A stretch of 64,000 nucleotides of DNA from Sphingobacterium bovisgrunnientis (GTDB lineage Bacteria > Bacteroidota > Bacteroidia > Sphingobacteriales > Sphingobacteriaceae). Positions 36,719 through 47,166 of the stretch are shown here, in pieces (position 1 is the stretch's first letter; each line of letters begins with the position of its first letter). The notes beneath the pieces were generated by a model. That model saw only the letters and a program-made list of their open reading frames with translations. It did not search any database and was not told the origin of the DNA. Location of the stretch: NCBI RefSeq assembly GCF_009829085.1, contig NZ_WUQY01000017.1, positions 17,025 to 81,024 of the forward strand, read 5' to 3'. The position numbers and the translations under genes are program-made.

Positions 36719-39700
36719 AAACAACATTAGTAATTACCTGCATTATACTCCTATCTGTAACAAATGTTATGGGGCAAATTTTAATTAAAGGCATAATATC
36801 AAATAGTACGAAAACTCCGATAGCGCAGGTGAAAATTTCTTCTGGAACTAACGGTGAAAATACTTCCTATTCTAATGATAAAGGAGAATTTTCTTTATCA
36901 ATAAACAATGAAGTAAGAAAAATATATTTAAGTCATCTATCCTATGAGAGAAAAATAGTGGATGTATTTCTTAATGATGACTTTTTATTTATTCAGCTGG
37001 ATTCATTAAGTAATACCATTGAAGAAGTAGAAGTATTACATACCGGATATACAGTATTACCAAAGGAAAGAGCTACAGGAAGTTTTGAGCATTTAAACGT
37101 TGAGGATTTAAATAAAAGAGTGTCTTCTAGTATTTTAGATAAGCTAGAAGGTCAAGTATCGGGTCTACAGTTTGATAAAAGATCAGGAGATACAAAAATT
37201 AATATACGGGGTATAAATACAATGTCAGAAATTCTGATGGGGCCTCTTATAGTAGTAGATAATTTTCCTTATGAAGGAAATATAGAAGATATTAATCCCA
37301 ATGATGTAGCTTCCGTTACTTTTTTAAAAGATGCAGCGGCGGCTTCTATCTGGGGAGCCCGTGCTGGTAATGGCGTTATAGTTATTAATCTTAAAAAGCC
37401 ACAGCTTAGTTCACTTAATATTGGATTAACATCTAATTTATCCATAGCTGATAAGCCTCGAATTAATCATATCTCTCGAATGTCTTCAGGTGAATTTATT
37501 GATGTGGAACGGATGTTATTTGATAAAGGGTTCTACAATGCAAGCTATAATAACATCAATACTAGATTAACTCTATTCTCTCCCGTGGTAGATATGCTCT
37601 TTGATCATCGAAATGGTCATATTTCCAGTGATCAATTAGAATCAAATATTAGCCATTTCCGCGAGATAAACTTTTTGGATGATGTTCAAAAATATATCTA
37701 TAAACAAGGGTATCTCCAACAATATAACCTATCTATGAGTAAAGGAAATGAAGGTTCTGCATTTAGATTATCACTTTCTTATAATGGTACGCATGGAGAA
37801 AAAATAGGGGATAAGGACCATACCATTTCAATTAATGCACAAAATGAATTAAAGTTATCATCCCATATTTCCTTATCAACCAGGTTAACATTGCAACATG
37901 TCAATGGACAACAAGATCTACTACCTTTAGATCATAATTTCTCACCTGGTGGTGGAAAGAGTATTATATATCCTTACGCAAGATTGAAAGATGAAAATGG
38001 TATTAATCAAGTCCTACCTTATCAATTAAATAGTAGGTATATAGAAGGGCTTCTTGAAAATACTGATTTATTAGATTGGCGGTTTATACCATTGAATGAA
38101 TTGGGTGAGAATATAAATAATTCTAATAGAAGGCAAGTTGAATTTCAAACGGGGTTAAACTACAAAATAGCTAATTTCTTGCAGATTAATAGCTTGTATA
38201 ATTATCAAACTTATACGGGTGACAGTCAATTTCTACGCACAGAAGAATCATTTTATACTAGAAATTTAATCAATAGATATACACAGTTTAACAATGGTAT
38301 TCCAAAGTATATTATTCCTTTAGGGGGGATAAATCAATTGAGTAATTCTAAAATGCAAAGTCATAAGTTTCGTAGTAATATCCAATTTGATAAAAGTTCA
38401 CAAGATAAACAGCACATATTTTTTGCTATTGCTGGAGGTGAAGTATCTTCAGTAATTACGAATCAATCTGGTTATACAGCTTATGGATATGATCCTTTAT
38501 TAATGACGAATCAACAAGTGGATTTCCTAAATTTTTACCCTATTTATGATGGTTTAAGTGGTAACTCGCGTATACCTAATGTTGATGGAATAAATGAAAC
38601 TACACGACGTCTGGTTTCTTTTTTTACAAATTGGTCCTATACGTATAAAAATCGATACACCACCACGTTTTCAGCTCGAAGAGACGCTTCTAATCTGTTT
38701 GGTGTGAATACCAATGATAAATGGAATCCACTCTGGTCTGCAGGTTTATTATGGGCAATGCATAAAGAATCTTTTATGGAAAAGGTTAATTGGATAAATG
38801 CTATAAATATTCGTAGTACGTATGGGCATAGCGGTAATTCCGGTGGAGTAGCAACAAGTCTACCGCTTATCAGTTATTCTTCTGGTTCAAGCACTAGTCT
38901 TACCACTTTTCCTAGAGCAATGGTAACTGCTTTACCTAATCCTTCGCTGAAATGGGAAGATGTGCGCATGATTAACTTGGGGCTATCTTTCGAAATTCTA
39001 AATCGAACAATTAACGGGTCAATAGAATATTTTAATAAAAAATCCACAGATTTATTATCAACTGAAAATATAGACCCAACAGTAGGCCTAAGTAGTATTA
39101 GACAAAACATAGGTGTTTTAGCGGGTAATGGATTTGATATCAAATTGGGGACAAGACATCGTTTAGGAGCGGTAAATCTATCATCAACTCTATTTCTTTC
39201 AGCAGTTAAAGATGTAGTTAAAAAGTATTATGGAAATATTTCCAACGCTGGAAGTTATATGACTAGCGCAGGTAAATTGTTAAGGCCTTTACCAGATAAA
39301 CAATTATACCCAGTTTTAGCCTTAAATTTCGCAGGTCTAGATCCATTAACAGGAAGTCCTCAAGGAACTTTTCAGGGGCAGATATCGCAAGAATATCAAA
39401 AGATGATCAATGATTCATTGCATAATGCTGTTTATTACGGAACAGGAATACCTCCTTATCATGGATCTCTTAGGCAACAAATAGCATGGAAAAACATTAA
39501 TTTATCATTCCTTATAAATTATAAGTTTGGACACTATTATCAAAAACAAACCATCAATTATACGAATCTATTTAATGGTTGGTATACCCATGGAGATTAT
39601 GCATTGCGCTGGCAAAATCCTGGTGATGAATTAACTACTACAGTGCCATCCATGTTATATCCTGCCAATAATATAAGAGATCAATTTTATGCATTTTCAG

Positions 39701-39921
39701 AAGCGAATATTAGAAAAGGAGATTTAATTCGCCTTCAAGATGTATCGCTAAGCTATACCTACAAGTGGGATTATAAGGGTAAAAAGTATCCAGTTTCAAT
39801 ATTAGCAACATCAAATAATGTCGCTTTATTATGGAAGTCTACAGATGATAAGTTTGATCCCGATTATCTAAACATACCTCCATCACGTAGATATAGTATT
39901 GGTATTGATGTTAAATTCTAA
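36715..39921 (+). CDS. SusC/RagA-family TonB-dependent transporter
   Basis: The 1,068-residue protein has a signal peptide (ending VMGQ), a carboxypeptidase-regulatory-like domain (about residues 22-100), a TonB plug (LEGQVSGLQFDKRSGD; ASIWGARAGNGVIVI, about residues 140-235) and a long outer-membrane beta barrel ending in IDVKF. It imports a nutrient, probably a glycan or peptide, with the SusD-like lipoprotein encoded next. The pairing with a TlpA-like protein is frequent in Sphingobacteriaceae. The substrate cannot be predicted. Confidence 0.92.
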   Translation: MKTTLVITCIILLSVTNVMGQILIKGIISNSTKTPIAQVKISSGTNGENTSYSNDKGEFSLSINNEVRKIYLSHLSYERKIVDVFLNDDFLFIQLDSLSNTIEEVEVLHTGYTVLPKERATGSFEHLNVEDLNKRVSSSILDKLEGQVSGLQFDKRSGDTKINIRGINTMSEILMGPLIVVDNFPYEGNIEDINPNDVASVTFLKDAAAASIWGARAGNGVIVINLKKPQLSSLNIGLTSNLSIADKPRINHISRMSSGEFIDVERMLFDKGFYNASYNNINTRLTLFSPVVDMLFDHRNGHISSDQLESNISHFREINFLDDVQKYIYKQGYLQQYNLSMSKGNEGSAFRLSLSYNGTHGEKIGDKDHTISINAQNELKLSSHISLSTRLTLQHVNGQQDLLPLDHNFSPGGGKSIIYPYARLKDENGINQVLPYQLNSRYIEGLLENTDLLDWRFIPLNELGENINNSNRRQVEFQTGLNYKIANFLQINSLYNYQTYTGDSQFLRTEESFYTRNLINRYTQFNNGIPKYIIPLGGINQLSNSKMQSHKFRSNIQFDKSSQDKQHIFFAIAGGEVSSVITNQSGYTAYGYDPLLMTNQQVDFLNFYPIYDGLSGNSRIPNVDGINETTRRLVSFFTNWSYTYKNRYTTTFSARRDASNLFGVNTNDKWNPLWSAGLLWAMHKESFMEKVNWINAINIRSTYGHSGNSGGVATSLPLISYSSGSSTSLTTFPRAMVTALPNPSLKWEDVRMINLGLSFEILNRTINGSIEYFNKKSTDLLSTENIDPTVGLSSIRQNIGVLAGNGFDIKLGTRHRLGAVNLSSTLFLSAVKDVVKKYYGNISNAGSYMTSAGKLLRPLPDKQLYPVLALNFAGLDPLTGSPQGTFQGQISQEYQKMINDSLHNAVYYGTGIPPYHGSLRQQIAWKNINLSFLINYKFGHYYQKQTINYTNLFNGWYTHGDYALRWQNPGDELTTTVPSMLYPANNIRDQFYAFSEANIRKGDLIRLQDVSLSYTYKWDYKGKKYPVSILATSNNVALLWKSTDDKFDPDYLNIPPSRRYSIGIDVKF

Positions 39922-39931
39922 AAATTTTACA

Positions 39932-41302
39932 ATGAAAAATTTTAAATATTATTTTGGAATATTCTTTTGTAGCCTAACGAGCATTTTAGTGGGATGCGAA
40001 GATTTTCTAGATAAAAAATCCAATAGTAGCTTTGCTGTACCGGAAACAGTCAAAGACTTAAGAGCCTTACTTGACAATGAAGATCAGATTAACCGATATG
40101 CCCCAGCATTATTGGAGATGGGGAATGACGATATCTTTGTCAAACCAGACGTTTTGAGATCTCGGCCTGAAGGTGAACAACTTATTTACACTTGGCAGCA
40201 AAATGAAAATAGAAGTGAAATTGCAAGTTGGAGTAGTCCCTACAAAACTATAATGCTTTGTAATGTGGTCCTAGAATCATTGCAACGTGGAATTACTGGC
40301 GATGAGAAGTTAAAGAAAATATTACAAGGCGAAGCTTTATTTGTTCGATCTTATGCGTTTCTTTCTTTAGCACAAATTTATTGTAAACCTTATGATGCCA
40401 TAGGGAGTAAAAATGATTTAGGTTTACCCCTTCGTCTGACCTCTGATTTCAATGTGTATATAAGAAGATCAACTTTAGAGGAAACATATAATCAAATAGT
40501 AGATGATTTAACAAAATCAGTTGATTTATTACCTGATCAGGTGGAAGTGACGACAAGGCCATCGAAAGCAGCGGCCTATGGAGCATTGTCAAGATTGTAT
40601 TTATTAATGCAGAATTATTATGAGGCAAATGAAGCAGCTAAAAACGCGCTTTCATATAATAACGAATTATTAGATTATAACAACCTAAATGCAACAAGCG
40701 CTTTTCCTTTAGGTATTTTTAATAAGGAAGTAATATACTATAGTTTTACCTCGCAAGGATTGTTACTAACAGCTGCACGTGCACTCATTCCTTCATCATT
40801 ATACAATTTGTATGATGATAATGATTTACGTAAACAGATTTATTTTGTTAAATCCACAGCTGGAGATATTACTTTTAAAGGGTATTATAGTGGTAGAAGT
40901 TCGTCTTATTTTGCCGGTATATGTACGGATGAACTTTATTTAATAAGAGCAGAGTGTGAAGCACGCTTAGGGAATATTCCAGAAGGAAGAAATTTACTTA
41001 ATTACCTACTGGAAAGAAGATGGAAGAAAGACTTATTTACTACATATGCGATGACCAATTATTTAGAGTTAATAAATACCATCTTGATGGAGCGTAGAAA
41101 ACAATTAGTAAGACGGGGATTAAGATGGTCTGATTTAAGAAGACTTAACACGGAAGATAATTTTAAAACTATACTAAGAAGAGAAATATATTTTCAAGGT
41201 GACACGACCATTTACGAACTTGAGCCTAATGCTATTCAATATACATACCCCATTCCATTACCTATTATGGAATGGGGTGGATATATTCAAAATCCAATAT
41301 AA
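39932..41302 (+). CDS. SusD/RagB-family outer-membrane lipoprotein
   Basis: I placed the start at 39932 (MKNFKYYFGIFF), which gives a lipoprotein signal ending in LVGC. A longer in-frame start at 39899 overlaps the SusC gene. The 456-residue protein has the helical TPR-like SusD fold (EGEALFVRSYAFLSLAQ-type helix is seen as QGEALFVRSYAFLSLAQ) and the usual C-terminal segment with ERRKQLVRRGLRWSDLRRL. It binds substrate at the cell surface for the SusC partner. Confidence 0.9.
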   Translation: MKNFKYYFGIFFCSLTSILVGCEDFLDKKSNSSFAVPETVKDLRALLDNEDQINRYAPALLEMGNDDIFVKPDVLRSRPEGEQLIYTWQQNENRSEIASWSSPYKTIMLCNVVLESLQRGITGDEKLKKILQGEALFVRSYAFLSLAQIYCKPYDAIGSKNDLGLPLRLTSDFNVYIRRSTLEETYNQIVDDLTKSVDLLPDQVEVTTRPSKAAAYGALSRLYLLMQNYYEANEAAKNALSYNNELLDYNNLNATSAFPLGIFNKEVIYYSFTSQGLLLTAARALIPSSLYNLYDDNDLRKQIYFVKSTAGDITFKGYYSGRSSSYFAGICTDELYLIRAECEARLGNIPEGRNLLNYLLERRWKKDLFTTYAMTNYLELINTILMERRKQLVRRGLRWSDLRRLNTEDNFKTILRREIYFQGDTTIYELEPNAIQYTYPIPLPIMEWGGYIQNPI

Positions 41303-41315
41303 TTAATTACTTAAT

Positions 41316-41338
41316 AGGCGCCATTTACTTTGGCGCCT
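41316..41338. terminator. Terminator after the SusCD operon
   Basis: AGGCGCCA at 41316-41323 pairs perfectly with TGGCGCCT at 41331-41338 around a 7-base loop. It lies between the convergent susD-like and DUF6520-like genes and can serve both. Confidence 0.75.
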
Positions 41339-41344
41339 TTAGAA

Positions 41345-41746
41345 TTACAATGAACGGAATGCTGTTACAGTAGAGTTTAACGTAGGTGACTGATTAGGAT
41401 CAGTTATAGACTGGTGTGCCTCATTAATTTTATCTTGCACAGTCTGAGAGGGATTGTCGGCTGATGGTGCTAACATATCAGGTTTACCACTACTATTGGG
41501 TGCAAGTATTTCACAAATTTGCTCTGGTGTATCATCACAAGGAGTAGTTGGTGGATTTGAGGTGTAATTGTCAGGATTTGTCGGATCGTTATCAACAGCC
41601 CCATTAAAATACCATGTAACTGATACTATTTTTTGTTGGTCCTTCTTGTGTGTATCCTTCTGCATAGCTTTCACTGCAATGAATACACCGAATAATAGAG
41701 TGATAGCTGTTATCCCTGCTATTAGATTTGATTTTATGTTTTTCAT
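41345..41746 (-). CDS. DUF6520-like secreted small protein
   Basis: The 133-residue protein has a hydrophobic N-terminal segment (about residues 8-27) and a basic stretch. The exported domain is Pro/Asn/Thr-rich with two Cys (CDDTPEQIC). The layout resembles the DUF6520 family of Bacteroidota envelope peptides. No function is known. It is convergent with the SusCD operon and is transcribed alone. Confidence 0.6.
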   Translation of the reverse strand: MKNIKSNLIAGITAITLLFGVFIAVKAMQKDTHKKDQQKIVSVTWYFNGAVDNDPTNPDNYTSNPPTTPCDDTPEQICEILAPNSSGKPDMLAPSADNPSQTVQDKINEAHQSITDPNQSPTLNSTVTAFRSL

Positions 41747-41980
41747 ATGTAAAATTTAGTGATTAATAATAATGTCCTTCTATTTTTTAATGCTCGAAGA
41801 ACAGGTAAAGCATTTTATAAATTAGGGTCTACCAGTCCTTTAAATAAGGAGGGTGTGACCCTAATCTTAAATAGGGCGAATTTTTTTCTGTAGTTTTTGA
41901 TGTTCATATTTAAAGAATTTTCTTAATTCAAAACTATGACAACATCTAAAACTGTTACGGCGTCGGCTATGACGCTAATT

Positions 41981-42601
41981 TTATATTTTATTTCCTTTCA
42001 GGAAGCCGTATTGGATGCGTTGTATTGTTCTTCTAGAAATGTTAAGTAAGGAAGATTGCTCTGATTGTGTTAAAAGTTGATGTAGCTCAGGTAGTAAGTT
42101 TATAAAGCGACAATATCTTTCTAGTGGCGTGGATTCGTGTAATATTACATTTAATGCTATTATCTGTTTTTTGATCTTATTAGAAAATATATTAATCAAT
42201 GTTTCCAGTTCAGGAGAGTGCTGTATTCCTTGGTGTATATCTTTGTATTTTATGATGATATATGAGGAGTTTGGCTGAATGGAAATGATGTCACCTTCAG
42301 ATAAAGTGTTACTATAAATATGAATTGTACTCATGAGAGCCATGCCGGGTAAGGCAATGTGGTCTATATGCAATTTGTAATTTTTGTCATAATGAATGCG
42401 GGCAAGTGCTCCTTTGCATACGAAATAAACGACTTTGCTACGTTCACCATAAAGATGTATAGCTGTGTTTTTCGAAATTTTTGATTTAATTTCAATATGG
42501 TTTTGAATCCATAAATAATGACTATTTTCAAGGATGCAATGTTTTTTCCAATAATTCATTAAAAAAACAAAGGCGGGATTATTTTTGCGAATTTTAATCA
42601 T
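41981..42601 (-). CDS. Crp/Fnr-like transcriptional regulator
   Basis: This 206-residue protein has a cyclic-nucleotide-binding-like beta barrel at about residues 35-115 (KVVYFVCKGALARI). A helical linker follows, then a short C-terminal HTH-like segment (LLNISRRTIQRIQYGF). It lacks the classic cAMP-binding residues, as do most Bacteroidota relatives that regulate without cAMP. It stands alone, with the SusCD operon and small secreted protein on its left. Confidence 0.7.
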   Translation of the reverse strand: MIKIRKNNPAFVFLMNYWKKHCILENSHYLWIQNHIEIKSKISKNTAIHLYGERSKVVYFVCKGALARIHYDKNYKLHIDHIALPGMALMSTIHIYSNTLSEGDIISIQPNSSYIIIKYKDIHQGIQHSPELETLINIFSNKIKKQIIALNVILHESTPLERYCRFINLLPELHQLLTQSEQSSLLNISRRTIQRIQYGFLKGNKI

Positions 42602-42742
42602 AGATTATTGGAGGGTTTATAACTTGTTAGGAATGCTCTTGAGGAGGGTTTAATAATAATGTGAATGTCTGAATATTTATAAACGTGCGGATTTTTTTAT
42701 AATCTGCACGTTATCACACATCCATTAATTAATATTTAGTTA

Positions 42743-43126
42743 TCAATAACTGATAGTAAAAGTTAAACTGCCATGAGCAATTACTTCACCAGCAGAATTA
42801 GTGCTTACATCGATAGGGTTATGGGAACTCCCTCTTTTAACGCCTAGAGTAGTGCCATCATTTTTTTTAGGTTTAACTAAATAGTAGGGGAGTTTGAACG
42901 CCATTGTTAAGGCAAGTTGATTGGATAATAAAAAAAGAAATTCATTATCCAAATTATTCATCCAAGTGATTTGTTCCACACTTAAGTAGAAATAATCAAT
43001 CACCCATTGTTTGATGTTGGTTTGAACCTGCTGGATTACAGCTTGCAGCTCTGCATTACTTAGACTGTAGAAATAAGCATTTGAATTTTCTACACCTTCT
43101 GGAGTGAAATTAAATTTGTTCATCAT
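42743..43126 (-). CDS. Hypothetical 127-residue protein
   Basis: The protein has a helical first half (NAELQAVIQQVQTNIKQWVIDYFYL) and a beta-rich second half ending LTFTISY. There is no signal peptide. I do not recognise the family. It is transcribed alone and divergently from the membrane LytTR-like gene at 43322, so the two may share a control region of about 190 bases. Confidence 0.55.
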   Translation of the reverse strand: MMNKFNFTPEGVENSNAYFYSLSNAELQAVIQQVQTNIKQWVIDYFYLSVEQITWMNNLDNEFLFLLSNQLALTMAFKLPYYLVKPKKNDGTTLGVKRGSSHNPIDVSTNSAGEVIAHGSLTFTISY

Positions 43127-43321
43127 ATTGTAGAGTATTTTGTGAATTGTAAATTTCCTAAGTCTCCATTTATTAATCTAATTACCCAAGTGCTTATGTA
43201 AACCCAATTGACATCATTAATTACCCAACTGACATTTCGTGATGGATTTGATAATTTATTCCTTTAAAAAAATATATGTATATTCAAATTCCATTTGTTG
43301 TAAGCCGTTATAAACATGGAT

Positions 43322-44218
43322 ATGAAAAACATTCTTATCACACTTATAATCTTTTGTGTTTCTTTTGTTGGTGGTGTTTTAATGTATGCGATAGGTGAAA
43401 AAGAAAGCTTATGGGGTATATGGGACGATCCAGAATTATTTAAATATTTATCAGTCTCTACGTTAACTGTGGCACTTTATTTAATATATGTTCATCGATC
43501 CATAGTTTGGGTTAATAAGAAGGTAAAAGGCGATTTGTCTAGCACATCATTTTATATTAAGCGCTACGGCTATCAACTTCTCTATAGTGGTGTAGGTAGT
43601 ATTATACTTTCTATATTTATATCTACAATTATCGTGTGGTTTTCTCAAGAAAAATTACTTCACCAAACAAATTATTTCAAGGTTGATTTTTACATCGTTC
43701 TGGTTAGCTCCTTACTAATCCAAATCATTTATATTGTTATACATTTTATGTTTTCATGGAAGGAATATCTATTTAATAATCAAATAGTATTATTATTAGA
43801 CGATGAGAAATACATTACCTTTTTAAATGTGATTGATGAAAGTCGATTAATGCTTACTGCTGGGGATGTGGATAGATCTTTAAACTCGGAGTTAGACAAA
43901 TTATCGATTTCCTTGGATGACATCGCTTATATATATAGTCATAATAAAGTTCGGTTTGTCGTGTGTAGAGATGAATGCATAATCCCTTATGTAGATTTGC
44001 TATTAGAGGAATGGATAAGCATATTGCCATCTGAAGATTTTAATGCTGTACGAAGAGATTTAATTGTATCTAAAGAAGCTGTTGTAGATGCTAAACATTT
44101 AAAAGGAAGTCGTTTGGAATTAGTACTAGATCCTCCTTACAAAGGAAAGACAACATTAAGCAGAGTAGCAACACGATATTATAAAAGTTGGAAATCTAAT
44201 ATTAGTCATAACAAATAA
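43322..44218 (+). CDS. Membrane-anchored LytTR-like regulator
   Basis: Four hydrophobic helices at about residues 3-22, 40-58, 88-108 and 122-145 are followed by a cytoplasmic domain. Its end (NAVRRDLIVSKEAV, then a RLELVLDPP strand and TLSRVATRYYKSW) has the pattern of LytTR DNA-binding domains. Relatives in Bacteroidota are one-component membrane regulators. Met3 (43322) is preferred over the Met at 43316. The signal it senses is unknown. Confidence 0.6.
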   Translation: MKNILITLIIFCVSFVGGVLMYAIGEKESLWGIWDDPELFKYLSVSTLTVALYLIYVHRSIVWVNKKVKGDLSSTSFYIKRYGYQLLYSGVGSIILSIFISTIIVWFSQEKLLHQTNYFKVDFYIVLVSSLLIQIIYIVIHFMFSWKEYLFNNQIVLLLDDEKYITFLNVIDESRLMLTAGDVDRSLNSELDKLSISLDDIAYIYSHNKVRFVVCRDECIIPYVDLLLEEWISILPSEDFNAVRRDLIVSKEAVVDAKHLKGSRLELVLDPPYKGKTTLSRVATRYYKSWKSNISHNK

Positions 44219-44337
44219 TTTATTCACACATCCATTATTTGTAATAAATGAATAGGATTATTTTACCCTATTCCATTGGCTTATTCTTACGTCCATTTCT
44301 TTTTTTAAGATGTGGAGGGATTTTAATTTTCTATACT

Positions 44338-44613
44338 ATGAAAAATTGGATGCGAAATGTTCTTAATCTCCTTAAGGATATATATTATATTTTATCTGAA
44401 ATAAAAGAATTATATCAATTAGAAAAAATTGACCATAAGAAACTCATCAATAAGCATGATTTAATAGCCCTATTAAATATTAGTGATTCTACTTATAGAA
44501 GGTATGTTAAAAAGGGGAGACTACATCCTATGAAGCTTCATGGAATTGATATGTATTACAAAGAAGATATTCACAAAGAATTGCAAGAGAGTAGACGAAA
44601 AGGAAGATTATAA
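44338..44613 (+). CDS. Small helix-turn-helix protein (excisionase-like)
   Basis: The ATG at 44338 gives a 91-residue protein. Its C-terminal half is a MerR/excisionase-type HTH (HDLIALLNISDSTYRRYVKKG) followed by a short beta wing. An in-frame extension to 44248 is hydrophobic and less likely. It is a close analogue of the gene at 44783. Such proteins commonly accompany mobile elements in Bacteroidota. The target is unknown. Confidence 0.65.
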   Translation: MKNWMRNVLNLLKDIYYILSEIKELYQLEKIDHKKLINKHDLIALLNISDSTYRRYVKKGRLHPMKLHGIDMYYKEDIHKELQESRRKGRL

Positions 44614-44782
44614 TATTTTTTTGATATGATCAATTCATAAGGCGCGCAAATCCGTTCTTTATCGTTCATATCCGTTCAAAATTTATTGTTGCTATTTACA
44701 AATTTTATGTTTGTATGCATTACAAGTTTATAATTGTTTATAAACTATATCTAGTATCATTAATTGAATAAAGTTTGATAAT

Positions 44783-45082
44783 ATGAATATTGACAGATTG
44801 GAATTTATAGCATGGATGAATAGGATTATGGAACATTTTGATTTTTTAAAGGAAAACCTATCGGAGATTCAGAATAAAAGGATTAGTATTGATGGTGAAG
44901 AACTATTAGATAATCAAGATCTTTTGCAGCTGCTTAAAATTAGTCATCGCTCCCTACAACGTTATCGTTCAATAGGTAAATTACCTTACTATACCATAAG
45001 TGGTAAATTGTATTATAAACTTTCAGATGTCCATCAATTTATACGTGATAGCTTTAATTCCCCCGTACAACGTAGAAAATAG
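44783..45082 (+). CDS. Small helix-turn-helix protein (excisionase-like)
   Basis: This 99-residue protein has a helical N-terminus and a C-terminal HTH (NQDLLQLLKISHRSLQRYRSIG) followed by the YYKLSDVHQFI wing. It shares its layout with the gene at 44338-44613, so the two are probably paralogues. It lies just before decayed insertion sequences. A role in mobile-element control is possible. Confidence 0.65.
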   Translation: MNIDRLEFIAWMNRIMEHFDFLKENLSEIQNKRISIDGEELLDNQDLLQLLKISHRSLQRYRSIGKLPYYTISGKLYYKLSDVHQFIRDSFNSPVQRRK

Positions 45083-45153
45083 ATTGTAAAATTTGTACTG
45101 AGAGGGTGTAAATTAAACTGTCGTACAAATTATTTATATATTAGACACAGTAG

Positions 45154-45530
45154 ATGGACAAAGAGAAATTTGATTTTGAACGCTTCAAAGAGGAAGCGAT
45201 GGAAAGGCTTTTACGAAGGCAAAAAAAATGGGTGGTACAAACGGTCTTTTTGCACCTATGTTGAAACACCTTCTGGAAAGTATGTTGGAAGGTGAGCTTG
45301 ATCACCATCTTTTAGAGAGTAAAGCCTCTGGAGAGCCTAATCGTAAAAATGGTAAGGCAAAAAAACAGTAAGAAGTCTTCAATCGAGGCACTTTGAATTG
45401 GAGAGTGGACGAGACCGGAATGGCACCTTCGAACCAAAGATTGTCGCGAAGCGTCAACTTATCATCACCGAAGAACTGGAAGACAATGTTTTAGCGATGT
45501 ATGCTCGAGGAATGAGTATGCCCATGCACG
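45154..45530 (+). pseudogene. IS256-family transposase, 5' fragment
   Basis: From the ATG at 45154 the sequence reads MDKEKFDFERFKEEAMERLL. It then shifts frame at a run of eight A's (45221-45228) into LLESMLEGELDHHLL, and again at seven A's (45359-45365) into the ELESGRDRNGTFEPKIV segment typical of IS256 transposases. Similarity stops soon after YARGMSM. The catalytic DDE core is missing, so this is a dead fragment. Confidence 0.75.
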
Positions 45531-45760
45531 GTGATCCCACAAATGTATTGCACCTTTCTTATGTAAATGCTGAGAAATCTAACTAATCTTTATTCAGGTA
45601 AAGAACTATTTAGACGCTAATTCTAATAACGCTTTATATCAACATTAATATGGAAAATTCCTTATTTATGTTATCTAAAAGGAGTTTTTGAATTAATTAG
45701 TCGATTCTTAAAAAAAAGAATCTAAACGGCTATTAATTAGTGTTTTATGTTTTATTTGTG

Positions 45761-45791
45761 TTGTTTGTATATACAAGATTTTGTATCTTTA
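45761..45791 (+). promoter_or_regulatory. Likely transposase promoter
   Basis: TTG at 45761-45763, a 20-base spacer and TATCTTTA at 45784-45791 fit the Bacteroidetes promoter pattern. They sit about 30 bases upstream of the transposase start, inside the left end of the IS. Confidence 0.45.
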
Positions 45792-45819
45792 GTGTAGAAC
45801 CCTTGCAAATAGGACCCTT

Positions 45820-47139
45820 ATGTTACCAAAGAATACATCATCAGATCAGTCTAGTTTCTTCTTTTCCTTGCAGGATACATTAAGCAGAAAACACCCGCTC
45901 TATATTTTGGCAAACCGCGTTGACTGGCAACAGTTTGAAGATGCATTCAGTTCTTTGTATTGCGTGGATAATGGACGAACTGCAAAGCCAATTCGATTAA
46001 TGGTAGGCTTGCTTATGCTGAAGCATATTCGTAATATTTCTGGCGAGAGTGTTGTGGAACAATGGTCAGAGAATTTGTATTATCAATATTTTTGTGGCTT
46101 ATAGCAGTTTGTACCAATAGTCCCCTGTGAGGCTTCCGAATTAGTTCATTTTCGCAAGCGTATAGGGGAATCTGGGATTGAATTGATCTTCAAGGAGAGT
46201 ATCCGTATCAATGGTGATGACAGTCATGACGATGATGTGAATGCAGATACAACAGTCCAGGAATAGAATATTACGTTTCCCACGGATTCCAAGTTGCATA
46301 AGAAGATCATTAAAAAGATTTTAAGAATTGTCGAAGTTGAACAATTACCATTACGCCAAAGTTATACGCAGACCTTAAAAAGGCTCAGTGTAGATCAGCG
46401 CTTTCGCAATCATCCACGTAATAAATCCAAAGCCAAAAAGGCGGATCGAAATGTAAAAACCATAGCAGGTCGATTAGTGCGGGAATTGGGACGCAATTAA
46501 CCAGCTGATTCATTATACGCTAAAACTATTGAATTTTTCAAGTCGGTACTTGCTCAAAATCGCACCAGTAAAAATAAATTATACTCCTTACATGAACCCG
46601 ATGTGCTTTGCTTCTCAAAAGGGAAAGAGCATAAGAAATATGAATTCGGAAACAAGGTTTCCATTGTGATGACCCAAAATACAGGGGTTATTGTTAGAGC
46701 AATGGGTTTTCGGAATGAGTTTAATGGACACACCTTAACGCCTGCCTTGGAGCAAGTTAATCGTTTGGTTGGCAAGGAACCTAAAACAGCAAGTGTTGAC
46801 AGAGGGTACCGAAGAAATACACAAATCGGCTCTACCAAAGTCCAAATCTCCAAACCTTTCAACGATAAAAAACAAACAAAGTACCAACAGAAGAAACTCA
46901 AAACAGCACATCGCAAAAGAGCAGCAATAGAACCAGTAATAGGTTATTTGTAAAAAGATCACAGATTAGGAAGAAACTTTTACAAAGGAATTGTTGGTGA
47001 CAATATCAATATTATGCTTGCTGCAGCTGCATTTAATTTTAAAAGGATGATGAATAAATGGAAAACATCCTTTTTTGTGCTTATTCAGAAATTGATCTTC
47101 CTATTCGAAGGCACGAAATTAATTGGAAGATCAACTTAA
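45820..47139 (+). pseudogene. IS5-type transposase with four nonsense codons
   Basis: A single reading frame of about 439 codons runs from the ATG to the TAA at 47137-47139. It is interrupted by stops at 46102, 46264, 46498 and 46951 with no frameshift. N-terminal (RPIRLMVGLLMLK-like: KPIRLMVGLLMLKHIR) and DDE-region features (HTLTPALEQV, SVDRGYR, KRAAIEPVIG) are those of IS5-group transposases. The stops can each be explained by one base change, for example CAG to TAG. Confidence 0.8.
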
Positions 47140-47166
47140 TTGTGAGTTTTTAAGGGGCGACTAATT

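Larger units (their letters stand above)
45695..47166 (+). mobile_element. IS5-like insertion sequence, decayed
   Basis: Terminal inverted repeats of 20 bases at 45695-45714 and 47147-47166 match at 17 positions (AATTAGTCG...CTTAAAAA). They enclose one transposase frame (45820-47139) broken by four stop codons. The length of about 1.47 kb is normal for such an element. No clear target-site duplication was found in the AT-rich flanks. It cannot move itself but could be moved by an intact copy elsewhere. Confidence 0.75.

Noticed and set aside
5950..47139. Several broken genes have TAA or TAG where Gln would be expected, hinting at stop-codon reassignment
   Set aside because: All long intact genes in the window end normally at TAA, TAG or TGA, and CAA/CAG to TAA/TAG is the commonest one-step nonsense change. 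Ordinary decay explains the pattern.
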